The notes under the pieces: model-generated
Told to the model about the DNA's origin: nothing
Seen by the model: only the letters and a program-made list of their open reading frames with translations
Databases searched by the model: none
Shown: piece by piece, positions 34,604 through 45,839 of the stretch
Position numbering within the stretch: position 1 is the first letter of the stretch
Layout of the letters: each line of letters begins with the position of its first letter
Source of the DNA: Guillardia theta CCMP2712
Taxonomy: Eukaryota; Cryptophyceae; Pyrenomonadales; Geminigeraceae
Direction of reading: 5' to 3'
Length of the DNA stretch: 64,000 nucleotides
NCBI RefSeq assembly: GCF_000315625.1
Contig: NW_005434571.1
Coordinates: 15,888-79,887 of the forward strand
Program-made: the position numbers and the translations under genes

Positions 34604-35074
34604 ATGTCAAAACAACGATCGAGGAAAAACAGCATTGATCATTTTGTCCCCGAGAAGGAGATGAAAGCCGCGAGGAGGAAGAGCTGCATCATCACGGTTG
34701 AAGACGAGATAATAGATTTTGCAGACATTCCACACCTGTACTCTCACTTCATGGAAAGCGTGACAGTAGAGGACCTAATAGCAAGATCTCCAACAGCCAG
34801 AATAGGAGATAACCGAAGGATGCCTTGGGCCTACGAAGAGCGTTCGTCGTTGTCGAGCCCGTTGGAGAAGGCTGAAGCAACTGATTCCATAGATCGGTTC
34901 GGAAATTTTGTGATGGAAGGATCCTACCTTTTTGCAGACAATGCAAGGAACAGTTTGGGTAGATCCATCAACTCCCATGGAAACTTCGTTTCGAGCATCG
35001 AGTTTTGCTCTGAGTCCTCCAGTGACCTTTCGGTGGATGCCTCGGACTGGGAGGAGACGAAGCAGTCCGATTGA
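34604..35074 (+). CDS. orphan protein with paired GNF motifs
   Basis: This is a single frame of 156 residues with no family I know. The N-terminus is basic and Ser-rich (SKQRSRKNSIDHF, then KAARRKSC). The middle is acidic and hydrophobic (EDEIIDFADIPHLYSHF). The C-terminal third holds SIDRFGNFVMEGS and SINSHGNFVSS, matching in order and spacing the protein at 5387..5890. It ends acidic (DASDWEETKQSD). It sits 1.1 kb from a cluster of small orphan proteins with a different shared signature. RxxS and SP sites suggest phosphorylation, which is inference. Clean start and stop and the paralogue make me fairly sure it is a gene. Confidence 0.65.
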   Translation: MSKQRSRKNSIDHFVPEKEMKAARRKSCIITVEDEIIDFADIPHLYSHFMESVTVEDLIARSPTARIGDNRRMPWAYEERSSLSSPLEKAEATDSIDRFGNFVMEGSYLFADNARNSLGRSINSHGNFVSSIEFCSESSSDLSVDASDWEETKQSD

Positions 35075-36187
35075 TGTAATCTCTCGGAAGTTCTCAACGA
35101 TCTTTGTAAATTGTTTGTATTGTGTCTTGACTGGTCTTTGAAGGCTGATTGTAAATATTTGTATGTTCGGCATGCTTAATGCAAAGGTGTTGATCAGGTG
35201 TTATCGTCTGGATCCTGCCCTGAAAGCCTGTACCTGTATCAGTTTCAGAAAGAGATTGTGTAAAAATAAAATGCTTCTTGACATGAAATCCTGTTGCTTC
35301 CTGAAGAAGACTGTAAGATGTAGAACCCATCTCAAAATGATCGGCAACCTTCTCTGCCTGATGTTGGGTTTCCCAATGCAAAGAAGACTGACCTATTTAT
35401 TTCCTTGATGAAGTGCTGAACTCTGCTCCCAAGTTCACAGCGGCATCAAATATCGAATGGCCATTGCGAAAAAAATACTCATCTGACTTGAAGTATTTAA
35501 ACCTCGTTGATTTATGCACTGATTTGCGGCTCGGGTATTATATCAGAACGTCAATTCAAGAGAGTTAAGAGTCTTATTCTTTGGGCAATTGATAGGCTGC
35601 TTCCAAATTTTTGGAAGTTTGCTTCACACAATCAAACGACATCAATGGGGAATTCCCATGCACGACAGTCAGGTCAAGGAAACGAAGAAGGTGTTTGATA
35701 TATGGTGTAATGAACAAAAAATGACCTTGTCCTTTGTAATGGACTCTCAACATCAAGAAAAGGCCTGAAAATAACGACCTGGGAAGACAATACAATCGGG
35801 TTGTCTTTCATCTCTGTCAAAAGAGATTACTTCGCAATGTCAGAAAATGCAAGGATGATGCGTGCGGTTGTGTGCGTATTGCACAAGCAAGAATGGAGAG
35901 TGATACACGATCGTCAATTGTGATCGCATATTGTTCTGCAACTACAGCTACAATAGAAATCATGGGGACAAGAGTTGAAGAGTACAGGAGGATAACACAA
36001 GCGTCATCTACCTGCACGTAGGTTGCAACACTAATCCAGGCCCAATGACGTGTGATTTTTTGTATTTAAGAAACCATTGAATGCAATGTACAGACAGAAG
36101 TTTAGTTGATGAATGCATGAGTGCGCTCAAAATGCTCAGTAGCGAGGCGAAGGTTATTTACAACATCGAATAAAACTTAAAGATATC
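35075..36187. other. intergenic region without a recognised gene
   Basis: AT-rich, ordinary-looking sequence with only short unsupported frames. I see no repeat or RNA gene. Confidence 0.5.
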
Positions 36188-36418
36188 CTAGCAAAGCGTT
36201 GATAACAGGTCGTTCACCGTCCTAGTTTGCTGCTTCTCCGTGATGGACAGTCTCTTGAAGTCAACTGTCTCAAATTCGTCAACCCACTCAGCAGCTTCCT
36301 CCTGGATGTTGAAATCGAGCATCAGGTTCAAGCTCGAAGACACAGGAGAGATGCTTGGAGATTCTCCAAAGAAGAAGTCGAACGCTTCCTTCCTGAGAGG
36401 CTCTGCGATCTCAGCCAT
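36188..36418 (-). CDS. FFGKSPSxSPVSS small protein A
   Basis: The product has 76 residues starting MAEIAEPLRKEAFDFFFGES. The core KEAFDFFFGESPSISPVSS, then NLMLDFNI and an acidic EWVDEFE, is shared with the proteins at 38002..38193 and 40191..40463. I know no such family. Conservation of the SPSxSPVSS string across the three copies and its Ser-Pro pairs suggest a proline-directed phosphorylation site, and NLMLDF suggests a short hydrophobic docking helix; both are inference. Confidence 0.7.
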   Translation of the reverse strand: MAEIAEPLRKEAFDFFFGESPSISPVSSSLNLMLDFNIQEEAAEWVDEFETVDFKRLSITEKQQTRTVNDLLSTLC

Positions 36419-38001
36419 CCTCTTCCGGCTACCTCGAGCACTTCTGTGAGCTTGGGCGACCTCGTGCTGTGTGGACGTGGAGGAGCAAGCGGCTTCACGT
36501 TCTGTTTGCTTATGAGTTGGTGACCCTCATTTATAAAGATTTAAACATAGAATGTTCGATACAGATGCCGAACGTTGAGGTTTAACTCTATTTGATAGCA
36601 TTGCGATAAAAGAACCCGTCTTTTTATGTTGCAATCTAGGGGTAGTCGTATACGTGTTACACGAACCCGCCAGAGGTCCGGAGGGACATTAGCGAAAAGT
36701 ATCATGATCGTCTGCTCTTCCTTCGTTGCATCTCGGTAATGACCTCCGGGAACCACCAGCGCTGACCGGAGGTTTTCTGCCCTGAGCTCATAACGGATTG
36801 TAAGTCGTTATCATAAGACAAACATTCTGCCCACGTTTGAATCCAATTGAGTCAACGAGGCGGGTTGTTCAAACTCTACGAAAAACTTCGTGCTAGCAGC
36901 TCCGCCGGAGTAAACCCGGTGATCTCCTAAAACTACTGAGAGCCTTTCGCCTCGTTCACGTGACGTGTCAGATACCGCAATGCAGCATCTCAGTCCGTAC
37001 GGCGCGGCATCCAGCGGAGGAGCACCAGTGGCGGCCGGCGGCGCCCGCGGCCCGCCGCGGCCGCGGGACTCCTGGACTGTCCGGCTCGCCGGGCGGCCGG
37101 ACCCGGGCGGCGGCCCGGCCTGCCACCGCTGGCAGTCACGGAGCCAGCAGTGCCGCGGCGGCCCGGTGCCCCGGCCCGTGGCCGGCGGGGCGGGTTTGGA
37201 CCGTACCGGAGTCCGTGACGGACGGTGCCACGGCCCGGATCGGACGCCGTGACGGCCCCGGGACGGTGATCGCCGGGATCATGGCTGCGGGCCCGGGGCG
37301 CCGTCCAACTTGGCAACTTGGCGCGGCAAGGCCCGGCGCGACCGGCCGCCGGTCAGGGTGTCGGAACGGGCAGTCACTGGCCGGGCACCGGCGCGGCCGC
37401 GCGGCGCGGCGGCCGAGCCTGCCGCGCCCTGACTCACTGAGTCAGTGAGGGCCGCGCCGGGCTCAGTACTACTAAGAGTCAATAGTGTGCAGACACCATG
37501 TCAAAACCTATGGGCAGGTTTCGGTCAGGCAGGCTATACAGTTCAACTGTTGAACGTTCCAGCACCCCGATTCTTTCAACGGCGGTTGGCACTGCGTCAA
37601 GAGCAGCGTTTGTCTATGCCACCGATAGTACAGCGAGTCCGACTTGAAAGTTTAAATGAGTCGGATTCAGTCTGCCACTGTGTATAAGTCTAAACCCTAA
37701 ACCCTAAACCCTTTTTCATGCAAGGACTATGTATTGTTGAGATCATGGACGAATGGACCTCCATAGAAAATTTTTGCTCAATATCAACACTTCACGATGA
37801 CTTGAGAAATCTCTCTCAAGTCTAATCGCACCTGTTCTGTTGAATTGTGCCCTATGTGCGCAGTTAGACAACACACCGACAAAAATAGGATGGAATCCTG
37901 TCCGCCTTAATGAAAGTTTCCTTTTATCACTAGAACGAAAATGAAGATGGGGTTTCTATGCAGTTGGGTTTAATGTACATAAACATACGTTCGGCCAGGT
38001 T
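36419..38001. other. intergenic region with GC-rich island 7 and telomere-type repeats
   Basis: GC-rich island 7 spans about 36985-37470. It is followed at 37691..37711 by three exact TAAACCC units. No gene is seen. Long frames in the island are compositional. Confidence 0.65.
37691..37711. repeat. interstitial telomere-type repeat (TAAACCC)3
   Basis: Three perfect seven-base units of the plant/algal telomere type (TTTAGGG on the other strand) lie about 220 bases beyond GC-rich island 7. Confidence 0.9.
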
Positions 38002-38193
38002 CTAGGAATATGTTGGTCCCCAATTTCTTTTCAGCGAATTTTCCTCGGGATGAGAGTCTGAAGTCCATTGCAAATCCTCCACAGCCATGCTAAAATCCAA
38101 CATTAGATTCGAGCTTGATGAAACTGGAGAGACAGTCGGAGACTTTCCGTAAAAGTTTTCGAACATGTCTTTTTTGCATGGTTGATTCATCAT
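38002..38193 (-). CDS. FFGKSPSxSPVSS small protein B
   Basis: The product has 63 residues starting MMNQPCKKDMFENFYGKS. It shares the order K-x-x-F-x-x-F-x-G-K-S-P-x-V-S-P-V-S-S, then NLMLDF, with copies A and C. It is the most diverged copy: the acidic EWxDDFE segment is reduced to QWTSDSHPEEN. The start MMNQ resembles MMSQ of copy C, which supports both starts. Function unknown. Confidence 0.65.
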   Translation of the reverse strand: MMNQPCKKDMFENFYGKSPTVSPVSSSSNLMLDFSMAVEDLQWTSDSHPEENSLKRNWGPTYS

Positions 38194-38482
38194 TTGATCT
38201 TCAGAAGGGAGACAGTAGAGGTCTTATGGATGTCCTTCTGAATAGCGTTGCGTAGTGTGCCCACTTTAGTTAACCTTCAGAAAGGGGTTAAGATCTAGGT
38301 TAAATCCATAGATGATCCTAGCTAAAGATTCCGGTTATCAATTTGTACCACAACCATTGCTTTTTTTGAACTGTCAACCACTTGTTCCATCGATGCATTC
38401 ATGCGGTTGCCATGCTATGCAGAAAGAATGCAGATCTGATGCGTATGCGAAGGTTGCGTTGCACTCATATGAGATTGTAGCT

Positions 38483-38521
38483 TCAGGGATATTGCATGAG
38501 CGGCTCATGCAATATCCCTGA
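38483..38521. repeat. perfect 18-bp hairpin with 3-base loop
   Basis: The arm 38483..38500 reads TCAGGGATATTGCATGAG; the loop is CGG; the arm 38504..38521 is the exact reverse complement. Such a tight stem could be a small-RNA precursor, a terminator-like element or a mobile-element remnant. There is no T-run after it. Confidence 0.95.
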
Positions 38522-39144
38522 TGCTGTCAATGCAGGAAATCAACGACATGAAACGTACAGTATGAAATCTTTTATTGCATGAACTTCCTAAATTCAAGCT
38601 CAAGCTCACGATATTTGTGTCCCCTTCAGGATTAATGTCTCCAATCCTTGGTGACTACAAATGAACTCACTGGAATCTGCATAGCTTGACACATGCACAG
38701 GAAGCGGTGACGTTAGCCCGTTGGAATATCCTCTTTACCTCTGCCTGTTCGTGAACATATGCATGTTACTATGAAAAGATGCTGTATGTTAATCATATGT
38801 ACCGTTGAACATTACATTTGGATTCGTTATCATTGTCCTCGTTGAATACACAACAGGAAAGCTTTCAGCAACACAATCTTGCTGTCTCAGAGATGTTCAA
38901 CAGCGAGCAACAAGAGCTGATAAAGAGTGAGGGTGAGCTCATGTGTGCAGGCTGGCATGAGTCTATGCTGACAGGATGATAGTTGATGTTATGTTGTCAG
39001 TCAGATGGAGAGGCAGAGGTACACGAGAAGGAAGTCGGACGAGGCTGCGCACGCCATGTGTACGCTGTGTGGAACGCCCTGCCAGGGCGCCGCTCGTCGG
39101 CTTTTACCGAGAAGTCGAACCGTTGTGATTTAGCTATTCAAACG

Positions 39145-39194
39145 CTATTCAGGCCCTGAATAGTGACATAGGAAACTATTCAGAGCCTGAATAG
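39145..39194. repeat. two tandem palindromes CTATTCAG...CTGAATAG
   Basis: The first palindrome has 9-base arms around one base at 39145..39163. The second has 8-base arms around three bases at 39176..39194. They are near-copies of each other, with a half-copy (CTATTCAAACG) just upstream. Confidence 0.85.
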
Positions 39195-40190
39195 TGTCTG
39201 AATTCAGAGCCAAGTTAAGTAAAACTTTAGTACCTACGCTACGCAATTCAGCGCTTCCATAAGACCTCTAGTGACAGCAAGCGGTGTCGAGTATGACTGT
39301 CAGCCTGCAAGGCAAAGCACAGACAAACTCCTGTCCTTTCCTCTTGCGACTTGCTGATTGAAACCCCTTAGTCGTTCAACCTTTCCCCCACAGTCACGCG
39401 ACAACAGACCAACGTACTACTGTACGTGGCTACGTTAATTTAACCTTACCTGCTGACCATATACGTCACACGCACTCAAAACGACGCGATCTTGAGAACT
39501 GATTGACTGTCATGGCACTACAGTCATGTCCGAAACAAACATCTACCCCCTACTTTGACCTTAGTCTCACCCCTTGTGATACTGATGCTGACCACAACGT
39601 TCTGCGGAGAGGCCTATCAGGTGTAGGGGTGGCAAGGTACGTTTTCGGTACAAGAGAAGCAGATTTCAGGTGTCAAGGGGGGTGGGGGTACGATACATCC
39701 TTTTGATCATGCCTCACAAGAAAGATGGCGGGACATTGCTGAAACGATGGGGTCTGGGTGAATTCGGGTGGGGTCCTTTATAGCAAAAAAACTCTATCCA
39801 GATGGGTACGTAGTCAAAAGGGTGGGTACCTTCAAGGGGTAACACATACGGCTGTCAGATAGGAGCAAAGCTTAACGGCAAATCCTTTTAAAATTTATTT
39901 TAACTTCTCAAAAACAGTTTTACACAATTAGTATATATAAGATGAGTCCCTTTTTAATCCACACCCGTGCCGCCCCCCGCACCCTCATCGAATCCCTCCA
40001 CGCTTGTTGTGGCATCAGCACCGCCAGGGCTGTTGAGCAGGAAGAAGCAGCCAACTGTTTCAGCTGTGGCTGATTTCCTCTGTCCTGCACAAGGAAGACT
40101 TGTGGACCGGAGCCAGCACGAGTGGAGATCGTGACCGTCTCTGAAACACTGCGATCTTTGACAAGCGGGACAACCAGCTGTGGTGAAACA

Positions 40191-40463
40191 ATGATGTCAC
40201 AAGATCCACTGGACAAGGAGGCCTTTGATGCTTTTTTTGGGAAATCTCCCTCTGTCTCTCCGGTTTCCTCACATAAAAACCTGATGTTAGATTTCAACAT
40301 TGGAAACTACCCAGCAGAGTGGATTGATGATTTTGAGGCGATGGATTGGCTAAAGAATTGCGATCTTGAAAGGGCAACATCGAATTCATCGGACTGTACA
40401 GATGTAGAAATGGAGGATGCGTGTAGGTTTGATTCAGTAGTTTCCAGGACAGATTCTTTTTGA
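40191..40463 (+). CDS. FFGKSPSxSPVSS small protein C
   Basis: The product has 90 residues with the Met pair at 40191 (MMSQDPLDKEAFDAFFGKS) chosen because copy B begins MMNQ; the frame is open to a Met at 40122. It shares KEAFDAFFGKSPSVSPVSS, then NLMLDFNI and EWIDDFEAMDW, with copies A and B. The Ser/Asp-rich tail (SNSSDCTDVEMEDA) is longer than in A and B. It is on the opposite strand to A and B, about 2 kb from B. Function unknown. Confidence 0.7.
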   Translation: MMSQDPLDKEAFDAFFGKSPSVSPVSSHKNLMLDFNIGNYPAEWIDDFEAMDWLKNCDLERATSNSSDCTDVEMEDACRFDSVVSRTDSF

Positions 40464-41077
40464 GGTGGTATTCTTTTTAATAAGTTTAACAGCATGAATT
40501 AAAGCGTGAAGATAAAAGCTATTACCCCTCTTGCATACAAAATATTCTGATCAGTCATATTATGGAATTGATTACTTAAAACTATAAAAACCGTGTATAC
40601 TGCACACATTTCTATGGTCGTCATGTTTCATCTCTTGCAAGATGGTCAACAGACTCTGGTAAACTTATATAAACTGCTAGTTTCCACTTGAAATCGGACA
40701 CGCTTGAGAACCTGCCTGCCTAGTTCTATGTTTCTGTGCCATGGCGGATAGGAAAGTCAGGCTCGCCGATCTTCTGTGGGCAGGCCGGGGCCTACTACAG
40801 CGACCCGCCCGTGGCTCTGGGCACCGAAGTTGAATGATGATTGCTCAAGTTTTTTCTTTGAGCTCGGACTCGCAGCCTGAGTGTGAGGAAAGTTACTGCG
40901 GCGCTGAGACTTGAGACTTGGCCGGGCAGTGGAAGACCGTGACTGTGTGGTTCTTCAAGATCCTGACTCGCCGGACGGTTTTTAACAACTTGGCAAGTTA
41001 GAGATGAAACGCGAGGAACGGATCGAAACTATGTTCTACCTTCAACACTTCCGAAGGCCCAGGACCTGAAAACACCT
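40464..41077. other. intergenic region without a recognised gene
   Basis: The first half is AT-rich. From about 40760 to 41000 it becomes GC-rich in the style of the islands, but milder. No gene is seen. Confidence 0.5.
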
Positions 41078-44000
41078 TCACTCCGCTCGCGTGTTTCGAT
41101 ACGCCACGTATCGCTGGTGCCCATTGCTGTGCATGGCCCAGCTCTTGTAGTCCTTGAGCGACAGCTGCAGCTCGCACACGTGAAAGTTGACCCCCAGCCG
41201 ATGAGTCTCCTCGTTGTCAAGACGGACGTTGAGACACACGTCTCGGTATGCTCCTGACTGCTGCGACGTGAAGTCCGGATCGAACCGATTCTTAACTCGC
41301 AGGATGACGAGCTCCTGGTCCTCGCAGATCCCTTTTAAGCATCTCACGATCTCTTCCAGGCTCTCGAACACCATTGATTGCCGCACCACGTCGAGCAGCC
41401 TCCACACTTTCCCCTTGTATGACCTGTGCAGCTTCTCAATCGACCGATCGAAGCCCTTGAGCCTTGCCCAGCCGTGTAGAGCCGCCGTCTCCTGCCCCTC
41501 ATACCTCACCCACCTGATCTCACTCTCATCCCCCGCCTTCTCCTGCACAAGCCCTCCCCACCGCTTCAGCAGCTCCTTCACCTTGCGCAGGAAGGGAAGC
41601 TCGAGCAGCATCGCCTGATTGTAGAGCTGATCGAGACAAGTTATCCTCGCCGCGTCATATCCCATGGGTCGTTGCAAAGATGAGATACCATGCCCGGGCT
41701 CCCCCCTTTGCAACTGGCATATGGCACCCTTGCTCCAAGCCTCAGATCCGGAAGCGACAATCTGCTTCAACTTCTTCACTTGCCCCATGGTCCCTTGGTC
41801 TGCCGTCAGCGCTCGCCACACCTCGTTATAATACTTCACGTCGTCTTCTATCCCCAGCCATGCTCGATGGATTGCTCGTCTTCGCATCAACTGCACAGCC
41901 ATCCAGCTCACCAACAACACCAATCCGGTTATAGGAAACTGAAAGTTCCCTCCCCCCAAAGTAATGAAGTAAAATGAAATAGAAGCAACCACGGTTATGC
42001 AAGCGTTGAAGAGAACTGTCGGCAAAAATTTCTCCTCCCAAAATACCAAAGACAGTCCTGTGGTCGAAGATCCCCAGCCTAGCAAGAAGAACAACAAGGC
42101 GACCCCCGCAGAATCTCCATGCACAGCACTGCTGATCGCGGCAGCGATCCCTAGAACACCAGTCCCCCAGAAGGCGAAGGAGAAGCACACAACTCCCATG
42201 CGAGGCCTCCCAAGAATGCTCACGATGGGGCCAGAGAAGCACCCGAGGACCACGGGGAAGAGGAAGAAGACGGTGCCAGCAGCCATGTACAGAGGGGTGA
42301 CAAGGCTGATGACGTTTTCAGCTCCTCGTTGCAGGTCAGTGGGATAAGTCTCATCCCAACGGGGGATGCAGGCGGCATTGTAACGGTCCCAATCACATTT
42401 GGTACCGGACTTGAGGGTCCAGCTTGTGTTTGCCAGCTGCCAGGGGCTCCCCGATGCGGAGGTGACATCCAGCCGGAAACGGACAGGGTCTCGTCCCTCG
42501 GTTCCGGAGCGACTGTCCGTGATGAAGTAGAATGCGTTGGCTGATTCGAGACTCGGGAAAGAAAAGTAGAAGATATCCCCGTCCTCCACTCCTTGGACCG
42601 CTGAGGAGGTCTTACACCCGTTCAACATCCATCCCAGCTGAAGAGAATAGTTCCCTCCTGCTGAAACTGAGTCCTGCCTTCGTTGCAGAACTATCATCCT
42701 TGCCGATCTGACTTGAAACACTTGCTTGCGCATGTACGTTTGCCATAATCCTCCTTCCCCGAAACCGCGGACTGCATAGAAGATACCCCATATAATCAGC
42801 AGCGCCTTGAACCAGGTCTTCTGCATCGCTAGCGTGCAAGGGATGGAAGTGAAGAGCACGCTGGATGCTGATGACTTCTTCACTGCATGCTGCAGCTCCT
42901 GGAGTCTTTTTCCAAGGGTATCCCCAGCAAACAGGCATCTCTGTCTCAACAAGTCCTTGTGTCTCTCTTCGTCCGTCAAGGTGTGAGCAGCAGATCGGAA
43001 GAGTGAGTTCAGGGACCCGGCCTCCCTTCCCGTCTCCGCAAGCGTTTCAACCAGGACCCTCGAGAGTTTATGGATCTTGTGATGCTTCAGTCTCCGGATC
43101 CAAGCGGAACAATCAAGCCTCGACCAAAACAACAAGCATCTGATGGATATGTTCACCTGATGCATTCTCCGGTACCCCTTCAAGTCTTTCAACATGCTCG
43201 TGGTGGCGGCAGATTGCAGACAAGTCAGGACTAGACGGATTTCACACACAAATGCACAAATGCCGTAGAACCTTGTTTGCTCTGTGATCAACCGTGCCTT
43301 GAGACACACATCCCTGACGTGTCCCAAGTTTTTGACCTTGTCCCTCCCAGCGAGTCTGTTCTTCAGGCTCACAATGACCACTTCTCTGTCTTCCATCAGA
43401 GTCTGCAGACAATCTGCGATGTCTTGTATCCTATCGAACATGATACTCTGCCGCACTAGATCCGTATGTCTTGCAACATCTCCATGGTATTTGCGAAGAA
43501 TCTTTTCGCAGCTAGCTTCAAAGCTCTTCATAGGGGTCTCTTCAAAACGAGCTGTAGACCCGTGAGCGGTCTGCAGTCTTTCAACGAGGACCAACAACTT
43601 GTCGACTAACAGTTTCTGCATCGTCACTCCCTGAGCGTTCAGTTGGTCAAAGTTCGTGATTTCCTTGGTTTCAGCAAGCGATACACTTGCAAAGGAGGTG
43701 AAGGCCTCGGATGCTGCAAACTTGGAGGGAGTGCGAAATCTTCTCGACGAAGCAAATGTTTCGAGGGCTCGAATCCTATCCATGTCTGTCCTTGAATCCT
43801 CCTCGGTTACTGGATTGTATGCCATACGAAATTGCCGCAACTTCGCCGTCTTGCGTGCTTTTCTGTGACAAGCCTGTGCAACTTCCTCCAGCAGCATCAA
43901 GCTTGATTCCTCTCCCTCGGATAGAAAGTCCTCCCAGACCTTGTCGAGCTTGGCCTGGTGCATCATGGCAGACTTGCGGGAGGAAGCCCTGTGAGATTCA

Positions 44001-45209
44001 CGGACTGCTATTAGGAAAAGAAAGAAGAACAACTCCACAGCTCTGATGTATGCCCCGTCTGATTTCAATGCAGCTTCGACCACGAGGAGGAGTAATGATG
44101 ATGCCGCCCCGAGCTCCAACACCAAGCACTCGTGGAAGACGAGGGGACAAGGAAACAGGAACAGTATCTGCAGCAAACAAAGTCAGGTGAGCAGGAGGAG
44201 CGCGGCTGAGCAGTACCGTGAGGCTCTCGATCAGCACAACGTAGTCTGCCTTCAAGTTGCAGCTGCTCACCCTCACGATGAACTGAGAGATGCCAACGAC
44301 GGCAGCAAGGAAGTATCCCAAGCACACGCTCTGCGCACAATCTCATCACTCGTACATCATTGCTATCTTTGGTAACGCTCTTGCCTGCACTGACGACTTA
44401 CACTTGCCCCAACTTGCGCATACAACAGCAAGCAAGAGCCCGAGCCCTTTCAACAATCGCTCAACGATGCTCGCGAAGGCAGGCCACCGGCATGTGATAG
44501 CGTTCCAATCGATCTGATACAGTTGTTTTGGCTGCCACGGAGGAAAACCCCTCGAGAAATCTTCCATGGGCACGTCTTCACCCACTGAGACAGTCGCGAC
44601 GCGAGCTAAGGACAGCATGGACGGCATCACGTACACTCTCCAGTGCTCGCCATCACTAGACGACTCAAGCGTGAATTCAACGGGGAGGAGGCCACTACTT
44701 ATGTTAGGGGTGATCAAGTAGAAGCCGTTGAAAGAGAGTAGCGAATCTGATCTCAGGGTCAAGGACGCTTTTGCCCCCCGTTGTACATAAAAGTGCTCCT
44801 GGTCGTTTGAGACTCCTGGCATCGGAATCATGCAATTGCCTTTCAGTACCCCAAAGGATTGTATCCCAGGAGAAGTTATTGCAGGCCCTGCCAGTCCATT
44901 CTGAAGCTTTCTTGCTGTGAAGCGAAAGTAGCGAGCGGGCCCTTCCGCTTCTTGGATGCTCCCAAACGACCATAGCGCAGATTCAAAGGGAGGTGCGAAG
45001 AATAGCAGGAAAGCAACCAGGACCAGAGCCACTCGGAATATCCTCGCGGAAAGAAACCAAGTGAAGGGGTGAGGTGAGCACAGAACTTCGAACAGTTTCT
45101 GCGAGGCGATCTTTGTCCACGCGGCTTCAAGAGAATCCTGCAGTCGGTGACCCTTCCCCTGGCTGCTGGCAACAAGATAGTCGAGCCATACCTGAGGAAA
45201 CTCGGCCAT
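41078..45209 (-). CDS. large membrane protein with duplicated ectodomain and RelA/SpoT-like modules
   Basis: The three-exon model is 45209..44402, 44341..44217 and 44167..41078, with introns of 60 and 49 bp, giving 1,340 residues. An N-terminal membrane anchor (ARIFRVALVLVAFLLFFAPP) precedes a beta-rich ectodomain-like region (RGAKASLTLRSDSLLSF, FYLITPNISS). Two or three membrane segments and a cytosolic part follow, with HTDLVRQSIMFDRIQDIADC, then SLKNRL and VRDVCLKARL. The same order then recurs: a beta-rich region (GDIFYFSFPSLESANAFYF), several membrane helices, and VVRQSMVFESLEEIVRC, RVKNRFDPDF, YRDVCLNVRL, VCELQLSL and GHQRYVAYRN. The cytosolic pattern resembles the RelA/SpoT nucleotidyltransferase fold, including the GYRD-like and ELQ strands. 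The first copy looks more eroded. Whether it makes alarmones is unknown. Confidence 0.75.
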
Positions 45210-45839
45210 GGAGAGTGGTTCAGAGGAGATGCATTTACAGGTGTTGCCTCCCTCCCTTCACAAGGCCACCACCACCATCGTCGCTGCTATAGCATTGGGA
45301 CAGCTTCACGCAATCAGGTGGTTAGGTTCCCGCGTCTAGCTAGTGCAAGGTAAGAGATTATCTAATGGACTTCATATGTTATCTTGTCATAGTATAGAGC
45401 TTATATTGATGAATGAAAACATTTTTTTCAGGAAGGAAAATTATTGTAATCCAAACGGTTACGGATGATTGTTTTGTAACGACTGAGGCGATCTTTGAAT
45501 TCTGTGTTGAAATTTCAAAATAAATGATTGATATTCGAGATTTCCAGGTCTTATGTAACTTTATTTTATATTTTACTCTTGACCTCGACCGCATCGGTTC
45601 AAATAAAATGTTTTTTACTGATGACCGAGCCGACCTTTTGCGGCGGGAAATCATCAGCAGCTAGGGTTCAGGGTTCAACATTTCATAATAAACACCTTAG
45701 TATTTCGAGTCGATCGTATTACCCGCCCTCCCTTCCGGTCTGATCGTAGTAACAGTTTTATAGATTGTAGGGGTTTTAGCGGAAGTTAAAAAAAATAATA
45801 ATAATAACCATCACTGCGGCGACCATGATATGATGGACC

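Larger units (their letters stand above)
38194..40190. other. intergenic region with hairpins and a short GGGGTAG tract
   Basis: It contains a perfect 18-bp hairpin (38483..38521), paired small palindromes (39145..39163 and 39076..39094 counterpart at 39176..39194) and a GGGTGGGTAC-type tract (39540-39850). Only short unsupported frames are present. Confidence 0.55.

Noticed and set aside
36960-37448. 162-residue frame in GC-rich island 7
   Set aside because: Same compositional effect as other islands; both strands are open and no motif is present.
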